From Klebsiella pneumoniae (GTDB taxonomy: Bacteria > Pseudomonadota > Gammaproteobacteria > Pseudomonadales > Pseudohongiellaceae), in assembly GCA_945869725.1 (NCBI GenBank), contig CAMBPO010000006.1, positions 1 through 64,000 of the forward strand: a stretch of DNA of 64,000 nt. The letters are read 5' to 3'. The position numbers and the translations under genes are program-made. The first letter of the stretch is position 1; every line of letters starts with the position of its first letter. The notes beneath the pieces are model-generated. The model had not been told where the DNA came from and ran no database searches. It saw nothing but the letters and a program-made list of their open reading frames with translations. This document shows positions 30,886 to 40,628 of the stretch, piece after piece.

Positions 30886-32394
30886 TCAGGCTTGCACCGG
30901 CCTCACATAATTCTCCAACTCACGCAAAACTCTCTCCAGGTCCTTGGCCTCTTTTTTGGAGACACCACCTAATATATCAATCGCATATCGAAGACGGGCG
31001 CGGCTTATATCCAATCCGAGAATGAACATAGCATCAATCACTGATGTTGATACCGCCTTACCAGTAATTGCGATGAACAGCGGGAACAACGTTTCTCGAA
31101 TCTTGATATCCAGAAACTGAGAGAGCGTCTGACAGAGCTGCTCGACGCCTTCTCGTGACCACTCAGGTAACTGCTCAAGTTGCCACACAGTCAATTGCAG
31201 AATTTTTTTGCAGTCATCTGATGTCAGTTGTTTGTGCTTAAAATCAGCATCAGAAACCGGCAGTAAGCCACTCAGAAAGAATCCCGCCAAAGGAATAACA
31301 TCACTTAATCGCTCCACCCTATCCTTCAGCAACGGGATGATTCGCGAAATCCTCACCGGATCGAAAGCCCATTGAGAAAATGCGGCCACGAAGTCTTCAG
31401 CGTCAAGATTCTCACGTATATACTTTCCATTCAGCCAGTCCAGCTTCTCAACGTCAAAAACTGGCCCACCCAGTGATACTCTGTCAATATCAAATGCGGA
31501 TTGCATCTCCCCGATTGAGAATTTTTCACGCCCGTCCGGCATAGTCCAGCCCATCATACCCAGATAATTTATCAGCGCTTCAGGCAAGTACCCCATATCC
31601 TTATAGTAAGAAATGCTTGTTGGATTTTTGCGTTTGCTGAGCTTGCTTTTGTCAGGGTTACGCAGCAATGGCATATGACAGAACTGCGGAGGCTGCCAAC
31701 CGAAGTGTTGGTACAACAACAAGTGTTTAGGTGTGGAGTTAATCCACTCCTCACCTCGAATCACATGGGTTATCTCCATCAGGTGATCATCAACAACATT
31801 GGCAAAATGGTAAGTTGGTAAATGATCAGACTTCATCAACACCTGCATATCAATCTGTTCCCAGGCGATACGAATTTCCCCCCGCAAGCGATCGGTGAAA
31901 ACACAATCTCCCTCTTCGGGCACCCTCATACGAACAACATAGGGATGCTTCTCATCGTGTTTCTTCTGCACATCTTGCTTGCTCAGCAACAGGCAATGGC
32001 CGTCATAACCCGGTGTCTGACGATTTTCAGTTTGGCTCACTCTAAGCGCATCCAGACGCTCAGGGGAACAAAAGCAACAGAATGCCTGGCCATTTTCCAA
32101 CAGCACTTCGATATGTTTTCGATAGATATCACTGCGCTGACTTTGACGATATGGCCCATGTGGACCACCGACATCCGGACCCTCATGCCAATCAAGCCCA
32201 AGCCAACGCAAAGCCTCCAGGATATCCTGTTCAGAACGCGCGGTACTGCGTGTCTGATCCGTGTCCTCAATTCGAAGTATGAACTCACCCTCATGCTGCC
32301 TTGCAAAGCAACGATTGAACAAAGCGATGTAGGCAGTCCCCACGTGGGGATCTCCCGTTGGGGACGGAGCAATTCGTGTACGAACCTTGGCCAT
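30886..32394 (-). CDS. gltX: Glutamyl-tRNA synthetase
   Basis: Class I synthetase that charges tRNA-Glu. The 502-residue protein starts [20 protein letters not shown] (HIGH-type motif HVGT) and has the KMSKS-type SKLSKRKNP near residue 250, followed by the helical anticodon-binding domain. In the acceptor-binding insertion three cysteines that would bind zinc in E. coli are present (CFCS...GHC), but the fourth ligand position is leucine rather than histidine. Glu-Q-tRNA-Asp synthetase is excluded by full length with the C-terminal domain. Confidence 0.96.
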   Translation of the reverse strand: MAKVRTRIAPSPTGDPHVGTAYIALFNRCFARQHEGEFILRIEDTDQTRSTARSEQDILEALRWLGLDWHEGPDVGGPHGPYRQSQRSDIYRKHIEVLLENGQAFCCFCSPERLDALRVSQTENRQTPGYDGHCLLLSKQDVQKKHDEKHPYVVRMRVPEEGDCVFTDRLRGEIRIAWEQIDMQVLMKSDHLPTYHFANVVDDHLMEITHVIRGEEWINSTPKHLLLYQHFGWQPPQFCHMPLLRNPDKSKLSKRKNPTSISYYKDMGYLPEALINYLGMMGWTMPDGREKFSIGEMQSAFDIDRVSLGGPVFDVEKLDWLNGKYIRENLDAEDFVAAFSQWAFDPVRISRIIPLLKDRVERLSDVIPLAGFFLSGLLPVSDADFKHKQLTSDDCKKILQLTVWQLEQLPEWSREGVEQLCQTLSQFLDIKIRETLFPLFIAITGKAVSTSVIDAMFILGLDISRARLRYAIDILGGVSKKEAKDLERVLRELENYVRPVQA

Positions 32395-32553
32395 AGTTCT
32401 CCTGTCTGGCGTGTATCTGTTTAACGCTGATCAAAACAGAATTATACGTTAAGCACTGTTATTGCTCCACGATACAAACTGCTTTGTTATACTCATCTGC
32501 CAATTTAGGCTCACACCAATCAGCAACAACTCACACGATTCAGGTATTGCCCG

Positions 32554-33576
32554 GTGCAAACATCCGTCAGTGAAAATTCTACTGCCTCACCTGTGCTTCA
32601 GGCCGGGGTTACGTCACACCGATTTTGTGTCGCCCCGATGCTAGATTGGACAGACAGGCATGAACGGTATTTTCTGCGCCTGTTAAGTCATCATGCCCGA
32701 CTCTACACAGAAATGGTGACTACAGGCGCTCTGCTGTTTGGTGATACAAAGCGCCACCTGGACTTCAGCCCTCAAGAACACCCGCTTGCCCTGCAATTGG
32801 GAGGTAGCGATCCTGAGGCACTGGCCAAGTGTGCAGAGCTGGCTAACCAATGGGCGTATGATGAAATTAACCTTAATATTGGCTGCCCAAGTGACAGAGT
32901 TCAGTCAGGTAAATTTGGCGCTTGCCTGATGGCAGAACCTGAACTTGTTGCCAAATGTATTGTTGCCATGAAAAACGTTACAGATATTCCAGTCACCATA
33001 AAATCAAGAATTGGTATCAACGAGCACGACAATGATGCGTTTTTGTCGCAATTTATGCAGGCTGCTCATAATGCCGGGTGCAGGATTTTTATCGTGCATG
33101 CTCGCATTGCAGTATTGGCAGGACTGAGCCCTAAACAGAACCGTGAAATACCACCATTGAACTATGACAGGGTGGCTCGAATGAAGGACACATTTCAGGA
33201 CAGCCTTATCGTTCTGAATGGAGGCATCAACTCGCTGGAGCAGGCGCAACATCTATTGCAGATATTCGATGGTGTCATGCTGGGCAGAGAAATTTATCAT
33301 AATCCATATCTGCTGGCTCAAGTCGATCAGCGCTTGTTTGATGCCGATACTGAAACGCTGACGCGACGTGAAGTGATGGAAAAATTTATACCCTATGTTC
33401 GTGATCAACTGCAGGCAGGAGCAGCATTGCAACACATGACCCGTCATATCCTTGGCTTGTATAAAGGCCAGCCCGGTGGCAGACTTTTCAGACGTCATCT
33501 CAGCGAAAATGCATGGAAGAAACACGCGGGCATCAGTGTCCTTGAAGATGCATGCGCACTTGCGGAATCAAACTAA
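32554..33576 (+). CDS. dusA: tRNA-dihydrouridine synthase DusA
   Basis: FMN enzyme that reduces U20/U20a in the tRNA D-loop. The 340-residue TIM-barrel protein has HRFCVAPMLDWTDRHERYF at the FMN site, then the active-site region NLNIGCPSDRVQSGKFGACLM with the catalytic cysteine, IKSRIGI and the DusA-specific HARIAVLAGLSPKQNREIPPL. The start is a GTG at 32554; no later start is possible without losing the FMN segment. It is followed 16 bases on by a TerB-like gene. Confidence 0.96.
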   Translation: MQTSVSENSTASPVLQAGVTSHRFCVAPMLDWTDRHERYFLRLLSHHARLYTEMVTTGALLFGDTKRHLDFSPQEHPLALQLGGSDPEALAKCAELANQWAYDEINLNIGCPSDRVQSGKFGACLMAEPELVAKCIVAMKNVTDIPVTIKSRIGINEHDNDAFLSQFMQAAHNAGCRIFIVHARIAVLAGLSPKQNREIPPLNYDRVARMKDTFQDSLIVLNGGINSLEQAQHLLQIFDGVMLGREIYHNPYLLAQVDQRLFDADTETLTRREVMEKFIPYVRDQLQAGAALQHMTRHILGLYKGQPGGRLFRRHLSENAWKKHAGISVLEDACALAESN

Positions 33577-33592
33577 AGCAGGGGACTTTTTA

Positions 33593-34072
33593 ATGCTTGT
33601 TAGTATCAAAAGATTTTTTGAAAATCAGCTTAAGTTTAAATCAACAGAGACACCTGCACTGAAAAACCATCGTCTGCAACTGGCCAGTGCTGCACTGATG
33701 ATTGAGCTGCTTAAGACAGACCGGCACATCGATGAGCGTGAGACATCCGCCGTCAAGCGCCTGCTATTGAATACATTTTCATTGACAAACGAAGAACTGG
33801 AAGAGGTGATAAAACTTGCAGAACGAGAGGCTGCCGAGGCTGTTTCTCTCTACGAGTTTACCAGTTTGATAAATGAGGCTTACAGTTATGAGGACAAGCT
33901 GTTACTGGTAGAAAATTTGTGGAGCGTGGCGTTAGCGGACGATCACCTCGACAAATATGAAGAACAACTGATACGAAAGACCGCTGACCTTATTTACCTA
34001 TCGCACAGTGACTTTATCAAGGCCAAACTTAAAGTACGCGATAATCTGAAAGCCGGGATATCGGACAACTGA
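33593..34072 (+). CDS. TerB-like (COG4103) tellurite-resistance-domain protein
   Basis: A 159-residue all-helical cytosolic protein. The open frame extends upstream into dusA, but the ATG at 33593 with AGGGGA before it is the natural start (MLVSIKRFFENQLKF). The body resembles the TerB/DjlA-type helical fold: ALMIELLKTDRHIDERETSAVKRLL, then a second acidic repeat LWSVALADDHLDKYEEQLIRKTADLIYL, both with metal-like acidic D-x-x-D/E spacing. Such stand-alone proteins are common in gammaproteobacteria; function unknown. It probably shares the dusA transcript. Confidence 0.85.
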   Translation: MLVSIKRFFENQLKFKSTETPALKNHRLQLASAALMIELLKTDRHIDERETSAVKRLLLNTFSLTNEELEEVIKLAEREAAEAVSLYEFTSLINEAYSYEDKLLLVENLWSVALADDHLDKYEEQLIRKTADLIYLSHSDFIKAKLKVRDNLKAGISDN

Positions 34073-34082
34073 GCTGAAGACG

Positions 34083-34796
34083 TCAGTACCATTCATCGTC
34101 ACCCCAGCTTTCCTCGACCTCGCCGTCAAGTACCAGATACTGTCGTTGCTGTATATAGGCTTCGCGGGTAAACAGATACTGGTCCCCCATCATCAGAGAA
34201 TCCACTACCAAGACCGCAACGCGTTTATCCACCTGCTGTAATACAAAGGTTCCGTTACGGATAGCCGGGGCATCGTTATAAGTCATCGGATCAGTGAAGG
34301 TATCTACTATCAACCCGAAGGTATCGCGCACATTACTTGGACCAAACAAAGGGAGCACCATGTATGGGCCCGGCCCCACGCCCCAACGGCCCAAAGTCTG
34401 CCCAAAATCCTCGTCATTTCTTTCCAGACCAGCTTCTGTAGCCACGTCGATCAAGCCGCCCAGACCAACCGTGGTGTTTAACAATATTCTGCCGCTGTCA
34501 GAGGCTGCGTCCCCAATCTTAAGTTGCAAGACGTTGTTCAGCAGTACCGTCACGTCTAGAACATTAAAAAACATATTGCTAACGCCTCGCCTGGCCAGCG
34601 ATGGCACGATGCGAACGTATGTGGTGGCCACCGGACGGAGCACAACTGTATCCAGGTGCTCGTTAAATGCGTGAACCCGGATGTTCCATGACTCCCACGG
34701 ATCACTTTCCGATGCATGACCAACCTGAACGCCAATGCAAAGACATGTCACCATCAGAATCCGAACGATCCTTGCCAATTTTAAGATTCCTAGCAC
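34083..34796 (-). CDS. mlaA: MlaA/VacJ-family outer-membrane lipid asymmetry protein
   Basis: MlaA removes misplaced phospholipids from the outer leaflet of the outer membrane and passes them to MlaC. The 237-residue protein shows the family segments DPWESWNIRVHAFNEHLD, VVLRPVATTYVRIVPSLARRGVSNMF, LLNTTVGLGGLIDVA, FGQTLGRWGVGPGPYMVLPLFGPSNVRDT and a C-terminal REAYIQQR. The N-terminus is a clear export signal, but the sequence before C18 (MVTC) is a poor lipobox, so lipid attachment is uncertain. No mlaFEDCB genes lie in the window. Convergent with the TerB-like gene. Confidence 0.92.
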   Translation of the reverse strand: MLGILKLARIVRILMVTCLCIGVQVGHASESDPWESWNIRVHAFNEHLDTVVLRPVATTYVRIVPSLARRGVSNMFFNVLDVTVLLNNVLQLKIGDAASDSGRILLNTTVGLGGLIDVATEAGLERNDEDFGQTLGRWGVGPGPYMVLPLFGPSNVRDTFGLIVDTFTDPMTYNDAPAIRNGTFVLQQVDKRVAVLVVDSLMMGDQYLFTREAYIQQRQYLVLDGEVEESWGDDEWY

Positions 34797-34900
34797 ACAA
34801 GCCTCCCGAGACCAACCTGCGCGGCGTCCTGAAACAATACTTTAAGGTTCTTGGCATTCGACTGCCCAGCGCAGGGCGCGCATTATCACAGATTCAGTAC

Positions 34901-37900
34901 TTACTGAATATCCCCTAACCTTGCCTGATCGATCAGCTTCGCTAGCTTTTTCGCGGATACAGGCCTCTTTGTGCCAATAACCTGAGCAAACAGTGACACT
35001 CTTAATTCCTGAACAAGCCATGGAAATTCGGGCAAACTACCTGGCCGGAATTTAAGTAACTCAGCATATTGCAACTCAAGGGAATTAATGACAGCGATAC
35101 TCTCATCATCTTTAATCTGAGCAAATGGCGCCCTTTCAAGCCGAAATCTCAATCCTTTAAGGTATCTGGGGTACTCCCAAAGCCAAGTATCGTCAACAGA
35201 TGCCGGAAATTGATCATCGACCAAAAACCGTAACTGTTTCGTGACATCCTGTCTGGTAGCTAACGGAGCCAGACTCAACGATCTGTTGAGTTCAAAAATT
35301 GATTCATACACCTCCTTGAGAAGGCGGCACACCCGATCCGCTGTCACCACCAGATCTGATCGATGCTCAGCCAGTTTTTTTTCAAATTCAACCTTGGTCA
35401 ACGCCACACTTTCATCAAGATGAAAGGCCAGACGATAGATAGCCAGCAAGGTATTGTCTTGCCAACTTAGCTCTTGTGCGACGAGTTTAAGACCCAAAGC
35501 TTGCTTCAATGACCGCAATTGCCTAAGTATCAGATCGCGTTGCTGCGCAGTTCTGAACATTAATAAACGGGCATATCCATTTTGGGAAATCTGCCGCGAG
35601 TTACCCGGGGAGTCACACAGAACAACAGAGACAGAATTTTTGTCATCCTGAATAGCTGGATAACGCAGCAAAGTCAGACCCTGATGTATCTCCAGAGACT
35701 CTGGCAAATCAACGAAACCCCAGTCTGTCAAACCGCCCTGTTCAATATTGTGCCTGATATCGGTCGTCTGTTTTGTGGTCAGCAACATCTGCTGCTTGAG
35801 TTTCGCAAGATCCTGATCCGTGGCAAGCAGACTTCCTCGCTCATCAAGCACCCTCAATCTGGGCAAAAGGTGTTTGGGGATGTTTTGATAATCCCACTGA
35901 TCTGGTTGAATTCGAATTCGCTTGAGCCGCCATGCGCTGTCAGCGAGTAGCTGAGCCAGAGAATGTTTGTTGCTCGCCTCTGCTGTAGCCAACACCTGAT
36001 CAACAAAATCTGGCACCGGAACAAAATTCTTACGCAATGCCTTGGGCAAACTTTTCATCATGGCAACACATCGATCATTTACTAAACCGGGCACGGCCCA
36101 CTCAATGTCAGCAGCTTCCATGTTTGGCAGCAGGCCTAAAGGCACATCAATTGATACCCCATCGTCATCCGCGCCAGGTTCAAATCGATACCTGATTGGC
36201 AATGGATTCTGCACAATAAATGTTTGATCCGGAAACTCGGTTGCAGAAGCTTCGTCGATGGAACGCACAGAGACGTCTAACAGAGACATACTCAGTAAAG
36301 TTGGATTTTTTTTGGCCTGATTCTGACACCAGGCGTTCAAGCTTGCCAGGCTGTTGACATCGGCAGGTAAACGCGTGTCATAAAATGAATACAACACATC
36401 ATCACTTACCAAAATATCTGGTTTGCGTTCTTTCTCTTCCTGCTTACGCAGCTCGTCCAGCAATTGTTGATTATGTTTATAAAACAAAAGGTCCGTCTCC
36501 AGCTGCTCTTCTACCAGAGCCTGACGGATAAAAATGTCGCGGCAGAGTACTGCATCCACAGAAGAGAAAGATACCTGCCGCTTCTCAATAAGAGTTAGCC
36601 CGGAAAGCGATATTTTCTCATAGGCAACCACTTCACCTCGCTTCTTTTCCCAGTGAGCGTCAAAGTGCTCCCGCCTGATCAGATGGGCAGCAATCTCAGC
36701 AGCCCACTCAGGTTCAATCCTTGCAGCCAGCGTAGCAAACAACCTGCTGGTTTCGATCAACTCGGCACAGACAATCCAGCGAGGCATTTTTTTGAACAGA
36801 ACTGATGTAGGAAAAAGCGAGAATTTTCTGCCCCGACTTCCGCTATACAGAGCTTCAGCTGACTTGGAGCCCAACTGATTTAATGACCCGCTCAAAATTG
36901 CCCGATGAATGGCCTGATAGAGCACAGCATTGATACTACCCGGCTCGTTTTTGTTGTTATGCGGAACAATGAAACCCGCATCTTGGCATGCAATACTCAA
37001 CTGCCGATGTGTTTCGCGCCACTCACGCAGTCTCATTACAGACAGAAAGTTATCTTTGCAATAGTGTTTAAAATCACCCTTGCTGAGCGCCTGACGCTGG
37101 GACTCCACGGTATCCCATAACAAAACCCACGACAGAAAATCTGATTCCGAATGCGAAAATTGTTTATGACGTTCCCGCGACACCTGTCTCTTGTCAGCCG
37201 GCGACTCCTTGGGATCTTGCACGCTGAGCGCACTGACGATGATTAACAATTCATAAAGACAATTATTTTTAGCTCCTTCTATCAGCATCCGCGCAAGACG
37301 AGGATCTGTTGGCAACCTAGCCATTTGCCGCCCGGTCGGGGTTAACTGCCTGTCGCGGGTAATCGCACACAACTCATCCAATAATTTAAAACCATCATTT
37401 ATTGCCCGTGTTTCCGGTGGCTCCACAAATGGAAACCGCGCCACTTCTCCAAGTCTGAGCGACAACATCTGCAGTATCACTGCACCAAGACTGGTACGCT
37501 GTATCTCAGGATCAGTAAACAGTGGGCGACTTAAAAAGTCTTGTTCACTGTAAAGGCGAATACAGATACCTTTGGCGACACGTCCACAGCGTCCCGCGCG
37601 CTGATTGGCACTGGCCTGTGAAATAGGTTCTATTGGTAATCGTTGGACTTTGCTCTGAATGCTATAACGACTGATTCTCGCCAATCCAGTATCAATAACA
37701 TAACGGATACCGGGCACTGTCAGTGATGTTTCAGCCACATTGGTGGACAGAACAATCCTTCGACCGACATGTGAAGCAAATATTTTCTGCTGCTCATTCT
37801 GTGTCAGCCGGGCATACAGCGGCAGTATTTCAGTATGGCGCAATTCTTGTTTGCGCAATGACATTGCCAGGTCCCGGATATCCCGCTCGCCACTAAGAAA

Positions 37901-38785
37901 AATCAACACATCGCCAGGTGGTAATCTTTGCTCACGTTCAAAATTTTCAAGCGTTCGCATAGCTCTCAGTACACTCGTCAGCAATTGATCATCGTCAGAT
38001 TCATCCGCTATGTAGTCAACGGGATCCTGATAGATGACTTCTACTGGAAATGTGCGACCCGATACGCTGATAATCGGCGCACCCGAAAAATGCTGTGAAA
38101 ACTTTTCAACATCTATAGTCGCTGAGGTAATTATTATCTTCAGATCAGGTCGTTGAACACTGATGCGCTTTAAGTAGCCCAACAAAAAATCTATGTTCAG
38201 GCTGCGCTCATGAGCCTCATCTATAATGATGACCTCATACTTGGTAAGCAATTTGTCCTGCTGTATTTCTGACAACAGAATTCCATCGGTCATCAACTTA
38301 ACCAGCGTCCGCTCTGAACTGACATCATCAAAACGAACCTGATAACCGACCGACTGTCCAAGACCCTGACCCAATTCTTCTGCGATACGCGTCGCTACCG
38401 CCCGCGCTGCAAGCCGCCTCGGCTGCGTATGTCCGATAAGGCCCCTGGCACCCAGGCCAAGATCAAGACATATCTTGGGAATCTGTGTGGTCTTGCCGGA
38501 ACCAGTCTCACCAGCAATAACCACAATCTGGTTATTTTTGATTGCCGCAGCAATCTCGGAGCGCTTCTCTGAGATCGGCAACGCTTCAGGATATGAGAAA
38601 GTCGGTAGTGAACGAGTACGCGTATTGACAACTTCTAGTGAAGAATTAACTTTGGCATTCAGCTTTGCAGTTTCAGCGCTGCGCTGCTCGACCGGCAATG
38701 ACCGAATTCGCGTAATATCCCTGACGAAGCGCTGCTGATCTTTAATCAGGGCCTGAGATATTTTATTTTCCAATTCCTTAAGCAT
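34901..38785 (-). CDS. hrpA: ATP-dependent RNA helicase HrpA
   Basis: Large DEAH-box helicase involved in mRNA processing and, in E. coli, in resolving stalled ribosomes. The 1294-residue length is normal. Motif I GETGSGKTTQIP, motif II DEAHERS, motif III SATID and motif VI QRAGRCGR lie in the first 400 residues, followed by the helicase-associated domains and the long HrpA-specific C-terminal region (DUF3418). The smaller HrpB is excluded by length. It is transcribed after, but separately spaced from, fadD. Confidence 0.97.
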   Translation of the reverse strand: MLKELENKISQALIKDQQRFVRDITRIRSLPVEQRSAETAKLNAKVNSSLEVVNTRTRSLPTFSYPEALPISEKRSEIAAAIKNNQIVVIAGETGSGKTTQIPKICLDLGLGARGLIGHTQPRRLAARAVATRIAEELGQGLGQSVGYQVRFDDVSSERTLVKLMTDGILLSEIQQDKLLTKYEVIIIDEAHERSLNIDFLLGYLKRISVQRPDLKIIITSATIDVEKFSQHFSGAPIISVSGRTFPVEVIYQDPVDYIADESDDDQLLTSVLRAMRTLENFEREQRLPPGDVLIFLSGERDIRDLAMSLRKQELRHTEILPLYARLTQNEQQKIFASHVGRRIVLSTNVAETSLTVPGIRYVIDTGLARISRYSIQSKVQRLPIEPISQASANQRAGRCGRVAKGICIRLYSEQDFLSRPLFTDPEIQRTSLGAVILQMLSLRLGEVARFPFVEPPETRAINDGFKLLDELCAITRDRQLTPTGRQMARLPTDPRLARMLIEGAKNNCLYELLIIVSALSVQDPKESPADKRQVSRERHKQFSHSESDFLSWVLLWDTVESQRQALSKGDFKHYCKDNFLSVMRLREWRETHRQLSIACQDAGFIVPHNNKNEPGSINAVLYQAIHRAILSGSLNQLGSKSAEALYSGSRGRKFSLFPTSVLFKKMPRWIVCAELIETSRLFATLAARIEPEWAAEIAAHLIRREHFDAHWEKKRGEVVAYEKISLSGLTLIEKRQVSFSSVDAVLCRDIFIRQALVEEQLETDLLFYKHNQQLLDELRKQEEKERKPDILVSDDVLYSFYDTRLPADVNSLASLNAWCQNQAKKNPTLLSMSLLDVSVRSIDEASATEFPDQTFIVQNPLPIRYRFEPGADDDGVSIDVPLGLLPNMEAADIEWAVPGLVNDRCVAMMKSLPKALRKNFVPVPDFVDQVLATAEASNKHSLAQLLADSAWRLKRIRIQPDQWDYQNIPKHLLPRLRVLDERGSLLATDQDLAKLKQQMLLTTKQTTDIRHNIEQGGLTDWGFVDLPESLEIHQGLTLLRYPAIQDDKNSVSVVLCDSPGNSRQISQNGYARLLMFRTAQQRDLILRQLRSLKQALGLKLVAQELSWQDNTLLAIYRLAFHLDESVALTKVEFEKKLAEHRSDLVVTADRVCRLLKEVYESIFELNRSLSLAPLATRQDVTKQLRFLVDDQFPASVDDTWLWEYPRYLKGLRFRLERAPFAQIKDDESIAVINSLELQYAELLKFRPGSLPEFPWLVQELRVSLFAQVIGTKRPVSAKKLAKLIDQARLGDIQ

Positions 38786-38831
38786 TCATAAAAACCCGTT
38801 AATCTGTATTTGCATGACTTTGTATAATGGC

Positions 38832-38871
38832 AAAGGCCTTTCTATCGGTAACATCCGACAGTTAGGCCTTT
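38832..38871 (-). terminator. Possible fadD terminator hairpin
   Basis: AAAGGCCT and AGGCCTTT arms, with inner TCGG/CCGA pairing, form a hairpin 50 bases after the fadD stop. On the minus strand only a short TTT follows the stem, so it is a weak terminator candidate; the plus strand has a better T-run (five T). Confidence 0.4.
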
Positions 38872-38920
38872 TTAGATTTATTTGATCGCTCAACGTTAAT
38901 TGACTATTAACAGCCAACCC

Positions 38921-40585
38921 CTACTTCACTTTACGTTGCAACTCCTGTTCTCTGATTTCACGGCGCAGAATCTTGCCAACATTCGACTTTGGCAGATCCT
39001 CTACAAAGATGATGTCCTTGGGCACCTTATATGCTGTGAGGTTTTCACGGCAGTGGGCTCTGACTTCGTCCAGCGTCAACACATTATCCCTGCGGACAAC
39101 AAATAATTTAATCGCTTCACCAGTCTTCTCACTGGGAACACCTATGGCTGCTGATTCGGCTACCCCGGGGTGGGAATTGACAACTTCCTCAACCTCACTG
39201 GGAAAGACGTTAAATCCCGAGACAATAATAAGATCTTTTTTACGATCAACTATTTTGATGAAACCTTCACTATCAATCACAGCAAAGTCGCCGCTTTTGA
39301 ACCAACCGTCTGAAGTTATAGCGTCGTTTGTCGCCGCATCATTGCGCCAATAGCCCTTCATGACTTGTGGGCCCCTGATCCAAAGCTCACCCTTTTCACC
39401 AAAACCAACGTCATTACCCTGTTCATCAACTGCTTTAACCTCAGTCGATGGAACAGGCTGACCCACGGTTCCAATCTTGACTTTATCGTGAGGATTAACA
39501 CTCACAACCGGTGAACACTCGGTCAATCCATAACCTTCATAAACCTGGCAACCAGTGACTCGTTGCCACTCCTCGGCGACACTGATTGTCAGAGCCATCC
39601 CACCTGCCCCAGTGAAGCGCATCTGACTGAAATCCACTTGTGAGATTTCTTTATGTCGGCACATGGCCAGGAACAGAGTGTTGATACCAACAAACCCATT
39701 GATCGCTGGCAACTGCTTTAAGGTCTTGATCAATCCATCAAGATCTCTTGGATTTGGAATCAGGACACTCAGGTTGCCTGCATAAACGCCAGCCATACAG
39801 TGGAACATGAACGCATAGGTATGATAAAGCGGTAGTGGTGCAATGATGGTATCAGCGCCGTCGCGCACCAACGGTTTACTGACCTCGCGCAGTTGCATCA
39901 TGTTGAACACAAGATTTCTGTGGGTCAACATGGCACCTTTAGCCGGTCCCGTTGTCCCCCCCGTGTAGAGCACGATAGCAACATCGGTGCCGCTCTCACG
40001 TCGTACACTGGCAACTGGCTTGTTGATCATTACTTGAGACCACCGCGCAGCTTGCTCAATTCGCCATGCCGGCACCATTCGCTTAAGGTACTTCACAGCG
40101 AAATTCATCAGCGCCCGCTTGGGTTGCGGTAGCATATCGGCCAATTGCGTCACCAGCACACAGGTAATATCTGTATTGGGCAGCACCTTCTCGAGCTTGT
40201 CACAGAAATTTTCAAGAATCACGATTCCCTTAACCCCGGAATCGACAAACTGATGCTGCATTTCACGAGCAGTGTAGAGCGGATTGGTATTGACGATGAC
40301 CAGTCCCGCGCGCGCAGCTGCAATCGCAGTGACCGGAAACTGCAAAAGATTAGGTAACTGAATTGCAATTCTGTCACCCGCATGCAAGCCACTTTCACTG
40401 ACAAACCAGTTAGCAAGGCGAGCGCTGCACTCGTCAAGTTCCTTGAATGTAAGCGTGTGACCCAGGCAGTTAAACGCAGGTTTGTCGGCGTGATGCTTAA
40501 AAGCAAACTCGAAAACATCGACAATTGATTTGAACTGCTCCGGATTGATATCTGCCTCAGCTGACAGACTTGGTGCTGCAAACAT
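38921..40585 (-). CDS. fadD: Long-chain fatty-acid--CoA ligase FadD
   Basis: Adenylate-forming enzyme that activates imported fatty acids to acyl-CoA for beta-oxidation. The 554-residue protein has the AMP-binding P-loop LYTGGTTGPAKGAMLTHRN, the YEGYGLTECSP motif, the GELWIRGPQVMKGYW segment and the C-terminal hinge/lysine region VDRKKDLIIVSGFNVFPSEVEEV. Family length and motif set match FadD rather than a short-chain acetyl-CoA synthetase. It lies between hrpA and the MoxR/VWA module. Confidence 0.93.
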   Translation of the reverse strand: MFAAPSLSAEADINPEQFKSIVDVFEFAFKHHADKPAFNCLGHTLTFKELDECSARLANWFVSESGLHAGDRIAIQLPNLLQFPVTAIAAARAGLVIVNTNPLYTAREMQHQFVDSGVKGIVILENFCDKLEKVLPNTDITCVLVTQLADMLPQPKRALMNFAVKYLKRMVPAWRIEQAARWSQVMINKPVASVRRESGTDVAIVLYTGGTTGPAKGAMLTHRNLVFNMMQLREVSKPLVRDGADTIIAPLPLYHTYAFMFHCMAGVYAGNLSVLIPNPRDLDGLIKTLKQLPAINGFVGINTLFLAMCRHKEISQVDFSQMRFTGAGGMALTISVAEEWQRVTGCQVYEGYGLTECSPVVSVNPHDKVKIGTVGQPVPSTEVKAVDEQGNDVGFGEKGELWIRGPQVMKGYWRNDAATNDAITSDGWFKSGDFAVIDSEGFIKIVDRKKDLIIVSGFNVFPSEVEEVVNSHPGVAESAAIGVPSEKTGEAIKLFVVRRDNVLTLDEVRAHCRENLTAYKVPKDIIFVEDLPKSNVGKILRREIREQELQRKVK

Positions 40586-40628
40586 TCTGACTCTCCGATC
40601 TATTGTTTTTTATGAGCCTATAAGCCGC

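Noticed and set aside
31822..32424. Plus-strand open frame of 200 codons opposite gltX
   Set aside because: Shadow of gltX; no family match visible.
38823..38828. TATAAT on the plus strand between hrpA and fadD
   Set aside because: No -35 at a workable distance and no plus-strand gene downstream; probably chance in AT-rich sequence.
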